DNA from: Colius striatus
Lineage: Eukaryota; Chordata; Aves; Coliiformes; Coliidae
Direction: 5' to 3'
DNA: 64,000 nt
Assembly: GCF_028858725.1 (NCBI RefSeq)
Contig: NC_084771.1
Coordinates: 11,498,915-11,562,914 of the forward strand
Shown here piece after piece: positions 60,901-64,000 of the stretch. The position numbers and the translations under genes are program-made. Every line of letters starts with the position of its first letter. The first letter of the stretch is position 1. The notes below the pieces were generated by a model. It made no database searches. It was given only the letters and a program-made list of their open reading frames with translations, and was not told where the DNA came from.

Positions 60901-63081
60901 TTCATATCCAGAGGGGGAGCAGCTTGAAAGCTTGCCTTCCTGAAAAGAGTTGGACCCAGCACGCTGGAAACAGTGAAATTGCTCAAGAATCTGCTCTCCG
61001 GGAGCTTGAGACATGATCTGATGGACTGACTGTGAGTCACTGCCAGTGTCAGCAAGTGCAGGTCTGAGCAGGGGCAGACAGACTGCTGTGAACGGTGGAC
61101 GAGGCAGGAGGTGATGGCAGTGCAAAGCAGGTGCTGGCTGTCCCCTCTGTGCCTCTCCATCCATGAGCTGTCTCTGTCTCCTGCAGCGCACCAGCCCAGA
61201 AGGTGGGATCCACCTCAACTGCCATTACTGCCACAATCTTTTCAGCGGGAAGCCGGAGATCCTAGACTGGCAGGTGAGGACTTTCCCCAGGGGGGTGCAG
61301 AGGCAGAGGCAAACCTCAGTGAGGGCCACAGGGCTGCTCCCTCCCCCTGCTCAAAGCAGAGCTGCTTCTGTGGCAGTGCTCTGAATGTTTAAGTGCAGAG
61401 AGGTGCCTGGAGACCGTGTGCCGAGTGCTGTGCTCCTGACGTTTGGGAGGATGTCAGAAGGGTGGGAGGGAGCTACTGACACACTCTGTACCACAAGAGC
61501 TGGGGACTCAGCCCCATAGTCTTGCTCTTGCTTCCCTAAGAAGTGTAGAGACCTCCTGCCAGCCCGGCTGACCTGGTGGTGGTGTCTTTGGCAGGATAAG
61601 GTGTATCAGTTCTGCTGCAAGGACTGCTGCGAGGACTTCAAGCGGCTGCGTGGGGTGGTGTCACAGTGTGAGCACTGCAAGCAGGAGAAGCTGCTGCATG
61701 AGAAGATCCGCTTCTCTGGAGTGGAGAAGAACTTCTGCAGCGAAGGTACTTGGGGAAGGCACAGGAGAGGCAGAGCCCCCATGCTGGGGGAGGAGAAGAG
61801 AGCATGGAGAGGAACAGAGGGGATACTGTCTTAGCCAGGCCCTGGGGCGAGAGCCTTGCCACGCAGTGAAGGGAGGATTGTCATGGGGATGGCTTGCTGT
61901 CCAGCCAGGCCCTAGGGCAAGATCTTTACCATTCATTGTGTCCTTGGGGAGGGCTTTCTCACAGCTTTTCTCTCTCTGGGGGCTGGGAGACAGCAGGTGG
62001 CAGCTCCGCTCCTCCTGTCATCATGCACTTCTACGCTCTTGCGTCTGGGCTGGCCTGACCTGGCCTTGCCCTGCCTGCTGGGTTCCTGCACACAGGAGGT
62101 TGGAGTCAGACTCTTCCTAGAAGCATGGAGGTGAGAGATGGCAAGTCCCCATGAGGTCCCATCTTATCCCAGCCCCAGGGGCCAGTGCTGGATTGTTCCC
62201 TACAGTGTGTTGCGCGTGCTCTGTTGTCTCCACGGACCTGGATTCTGGTCATGTTTGGGTCAGGGAGGCCCCCAGTTCATCCTGGGAAGGTTTCACTCCT
62301 ATTGTTTCTCCGCAGGGTGTGTGCTTCTTTACAAACAGGATTTCACCAAGAACCTGGGCCTGTGCTGCATCACCTGCACCTACTGTTCTCAGACCTGCCA
62401 GCGGGCGGTCACCGAGCAGCTGGAGGGCAGCACCTGGGACTTCTGTAGTGAAGACTGCAAAAGCAAATACTTGCTCTGGTACTTCAAGGTCAGTATTGGC
62501 ACTGGCAGCTTGTGCTAAGTGCTGTGGTGGGCACGGCACCCAGATAAGTGGGCATTGCACTGAGGAAGCTCGCACTGCTGGAGTCTGGCTGGCACTGCTG
62601 CGGAGAACCTGGCACTGTTGGAGCCCTGCCTGGCAATGACGGGACACTGCTACGGGGAAGCTCACGTAGCTGGAGTCCCCAGCTGATCCTGCCAGAGCAC
62701 TGCACTGAGGAAGCTCACTCACAGTGCTGGATCCGCGGCTAGTGCTGCTGTGAGAAGTTCGCACCGCTGGAGTCCCTGGCTGGCACTGGCAGGGCACTGC
62801 TGTGGGGAAGCTCACAGCGCCTTGCTATGTGCACCTTTCGCTGGAGAGTTGTGTTGCACTCGGAGGGGGTGTGGTTAGTTACTCCTTGTTTCTCTCCTGC
62901 TGATGCGGGCTTTAGGCAGCTCGGTGCCATGCCTGCAAGCGTCAGGGGAAGCTGCTGGAAACCATCCACTGGCGGGGGCAAATCAAACACTTCTGCAACC
63001 AGCAGTGTCTGCTGCGATTTTACAACCAACAGAACCAGCCCAACCTGGACACGCAGAAGGGGCCCGAGAGCCTGCTGAACA
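51962..63081 (+). CDS. ZMYM3: ZMYM3, MYM-type zinc-finger protein, N-terminal two thirds (partial)
   Basis: Nuclear chromatin factor found with LSD1/CoREST-HDAC complexes. Twelve plus-strand coding exons: 51962-52844, 53539-53582, 53965-54037, 54795-55086, 55472-55649, 56086-56298, 56892-57042, 57586-57701, 61187-61273, 61595-61745, 62316-62488 and 62916-63081. Phases agree and give 842 residues (human about 1370); the Pro-rich and C-terminal domains lie beyond the window. The start MDSSEFSGSLDPLSLPDKP and ADMEFGEDLLGSQTA match human ZMYM3. A fast-changing acidic part follows, then IPVSDEDSDAMVDDPNDEDF. I count ten CxxC-type MYM units, from MTCANCRTPLQKGQTAYQRK through FHEFCTSVCLSLYEAQ, FHEGQQKRFCNSACL, YQFCSPSCWTKFQ, CCKDCCEDFKRLRGVVSQCE, EKNFCSEGCVLLYKQDF and STWDFCSEDCKSKYLLWY to GQIKHFCNQQCLLRFYNQ. 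A stop codon (TAA) overlaps the chosen ATG, which fixes the start. The 3.5-kb intron after 57701 holds most of the repeats. Confidence 0.97.
52181..52339 (+). repeat. Coding minisatellite in ZMYM3: nine-residue repeat
   Basis: Six units, five of 27 bases and one of 24, encode LSELNKSND, LVLDKPSV, LDMLEKPNV, LGDLDKTDG, LTELDKSES and LDGLYKAHP. The pattern is Leu-x-x-Leu-(Asp/Glu)-Lys. Human ZMYM3 has no such array at this place as far as I recall. The frame is kept throughout. Confidence 0.8.
58583..60050 (-). mobile_element. CR1 LINE fragment, about 1.45 kb, minus orientation
   Basis: Longest CR1 copy here. It starts with a reversed tail of an older subfamily (gaatcatagagcagtttggg), then tccaacccctctgcgatgag and acttgaatgtttccagggat. 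It continues well into the old ORF2 region (agtacccccaagtccttctc, aggcaggtgatacctgtagc, catgatcttccaaggcacag). The left edge is clear; the right edge near 60050 is approximate. Old and diverged. Confidence 0.9.
60120..60290 (+). mobile_element. Old CR1 ORF2 fragment, plus orientation
   Basis: Weak match to the sense CR1 reverse-transcriptase region: ggcttcttggggatcagtat, ttcagcatcttcatcagtca and aaattctgcagatgaaacag. Opposite to the adjacent long copy. Highly diverged, so edges are uncertain. Confidence 0.5.
62551..62820. repeat. Minisatellite, unit about 52 bases
   Basis: About five units with the pattern cactgctgtggggaagctca, then a variable part and gctggagtccctggctggca. It lies in the intron between ZMYM3 coding exons 11 and 12, close to both splice sites. 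Confidence 0.8.
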
Positions 63082-63164
63082 GTGAGTAGGAGGGAGGGAG
63101 GGGACCTGCATAGCTCAGTCTGAGAGACACAGGGAAGACTGAACAGCGAGGGGTGGAAGCTTCC

Positions 63165-63283
63165 TGCCTGGGACCGAATGAGACGCTAGGGAACAATCCT
63201 GCACTGGCCCCTGGGGGGGGAAAGGACAGAGTGGGACCTAATGGGGCTTCTCCATCTCTAACATCTATGGTTCTATGACACAC
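63165..63283 (+). mobile_element. Probable CR1 3' end, plus orientation
   Basis: Ends gggcttctccatctctaaca followed by tctatggttctatgaca, the tail style of older CR1 subfamilies. The body is short and diverged. Confidence 0.55.
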
Positions 63284-63431
63284 AGGGCCCAGACGGGAGG
63301 AGCCGGTGCCAGCGTGCTGCCTGTAGCTCACACTCTTAGCGAGGATACTCGGGGATGTAACATCCTCATGTTGCCAGCGGAGAGCTCGAGTAACAGGGTT
63401 AGGGGACAGCGTGGTTTGGCATGATAATCCA

Positions 63432-63875
63432 CCTGCAGCCCCACACCACCTCCGAGCTGTGACCTTCTCAGATCTCATAAGCTAATCAGGATTGGGCCAG
63501 GTCAGTGCTTGGATGGGAAACATTCAAGGAAAATGCAGGGTGCTGCAGGAAGTGGTGCTGGTGATGCTGTAGGTGGGCTCTCCTCAGACAGAGCTGAACC
63601 TAGAACGATCTTGAGGGAGTGCTGAGCTGCTGGAGGCACTCTGTCTTGCCATGTTAGATTGGAGTCCTACTGCTCAGCCAAAGATCGCTGCAGCTTTGGG
63701 GAGTTGCCAGCCCCGTGTCCCGGATAACCCCGTTCTACATCCATGGAGTTCCAGCTGGAGAGGAGATTTTCACTGCCTGTTGCCTCATTTCCTGTTATTA
63801 ACTTGAGCCAGTTGCTTATGGAAGATTGCAAAGTGCTTTGGGGTCCCTCAGGATGGAACGTGCTCGTAGTGACGG
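63432..63875 (+). mobile_element. 5S rRNA-headed SINE (AmnSINE1-like)
   Basis: Bases 63432-63549 match a whole 5S rRNA from end to end, including the internal promoter (aagctaatcagga for box A; cttggatgggaaac for box C) and the gggtgctgcagg end. A body follows (aagtggtgctggtgatgctg; gccccgtgtcccggataacc), then a LINE-like tail (caaagtgctttggggtccct, then caggatgg) at about 63826-63855. This is the layout of 5S-headed amniote SINEs. The family name is from memory. It lies in a ZMYM3 intron, same strand. Confidence 0.75.
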
Positions 63876-64000
63876 TGACAAGACGCCGCTCAGCCCTCGG
63901 ACACTCGTGTAGTCCCATTCTGCTCCATCTTTCCTAGGGCACGACCTGCTAGGTGGTCTGTGTGACCTAGTTCAAATGTCTGCAGCAAATGGTGGGACTC

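Larger units (their letters stand above)
57702..61186 (+). other. ZMYM3 intron of about 3.5 kb, rich in CR1
   Basis: Bounded by ttccag/gtactg and ctgcag/cgcacc. Contains the long CR1 at 58583, an opposite CR1 piece at 60120 and short T-runs near 58440. No RNA gene or extra exon recognised. Confidence 0.7.

Noticed and set aside
62249-62815. 188-codon minus-strand frame in ZMYM3
   Set aside because: It is the reverse of an exon plus the 52-base minisatellite; repetitiveness keeps it open.
63432-63549. A working 5S rRNA gene
   Set aside because: Too many changes from the vertebrate 5S consensus, no T-run terminator after it, and a SINE-like body and tail follow.
1-64000. tRNA, snRNA, snoRNA or microRNA genes
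   Set aside because: I saw no convincing cloverleaf, box A/B pair or known snRNA motif on either strand; a covariance-model search was not possible.

Overview
The window is nuclear DNA from a bird. It carries many CR1 LINE fragments with the avian 3' end, CpG-island promoters, GT-AG split genes, and protein sequences close to known vertebrate orthologues. I cannot name the species. No bacterial, plasmid, CRISPR or phage features are present.

Gene order is that of the human Xq13.1 block ZMYM3-NONO-ITGB1BP2-TAF1, with one extra gene. From left to right: the 5' end of TAF1 on the minus strand (six coding exons, 313 residues; the rest lies left of base 1); an intronless-CDS RhoG-like GTPase on the minus strand, whose likely first exon lies in a CpG island about 9 kb upstream; ITGB1BP2 (melusin) on the minus strand, complete in eleven coding exons; NONO on the minus strand, complete in ten coding exons with a non-coding first exon; and ZMYM3 on the plus strand (twelve coding exons, 842 residues; the rest lies right of base 64000). 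NONO and ZMYM3 diverge from one GC-rich domain at about 42.1-45.4 kb. The other genes form a head-to-tail run on the minus strand.

Functionally the window holds transcription and chromatin factors (the TFIID scaffold TAF1, the paraspeckle protein NONO, the MYM-finger protein ZMYM3), a striated-muscle co-chaperone (ITGB1BP2) and a Rho-family switch. They look like linked housekeeping genes rather than one pathway.

Repeats are CR1 pieces of several subfamilies, three minisatellites (one of them coding, in ZMYM3), an AT-rich microsatellite, a possible old LTR-like insertion in a NONO intron, and a 5S-rRNA-headed SINE at the right end. The most noteworthy items are the RhoG-like paralogue between TAF1 and ITGB1BP2, the 9-residue repeat in the ZMYM3 N-terminus, the 5S-headed SINE, and an unassigned block at 5.7-6.75 kb. 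I found no convincing wholly new biological system.
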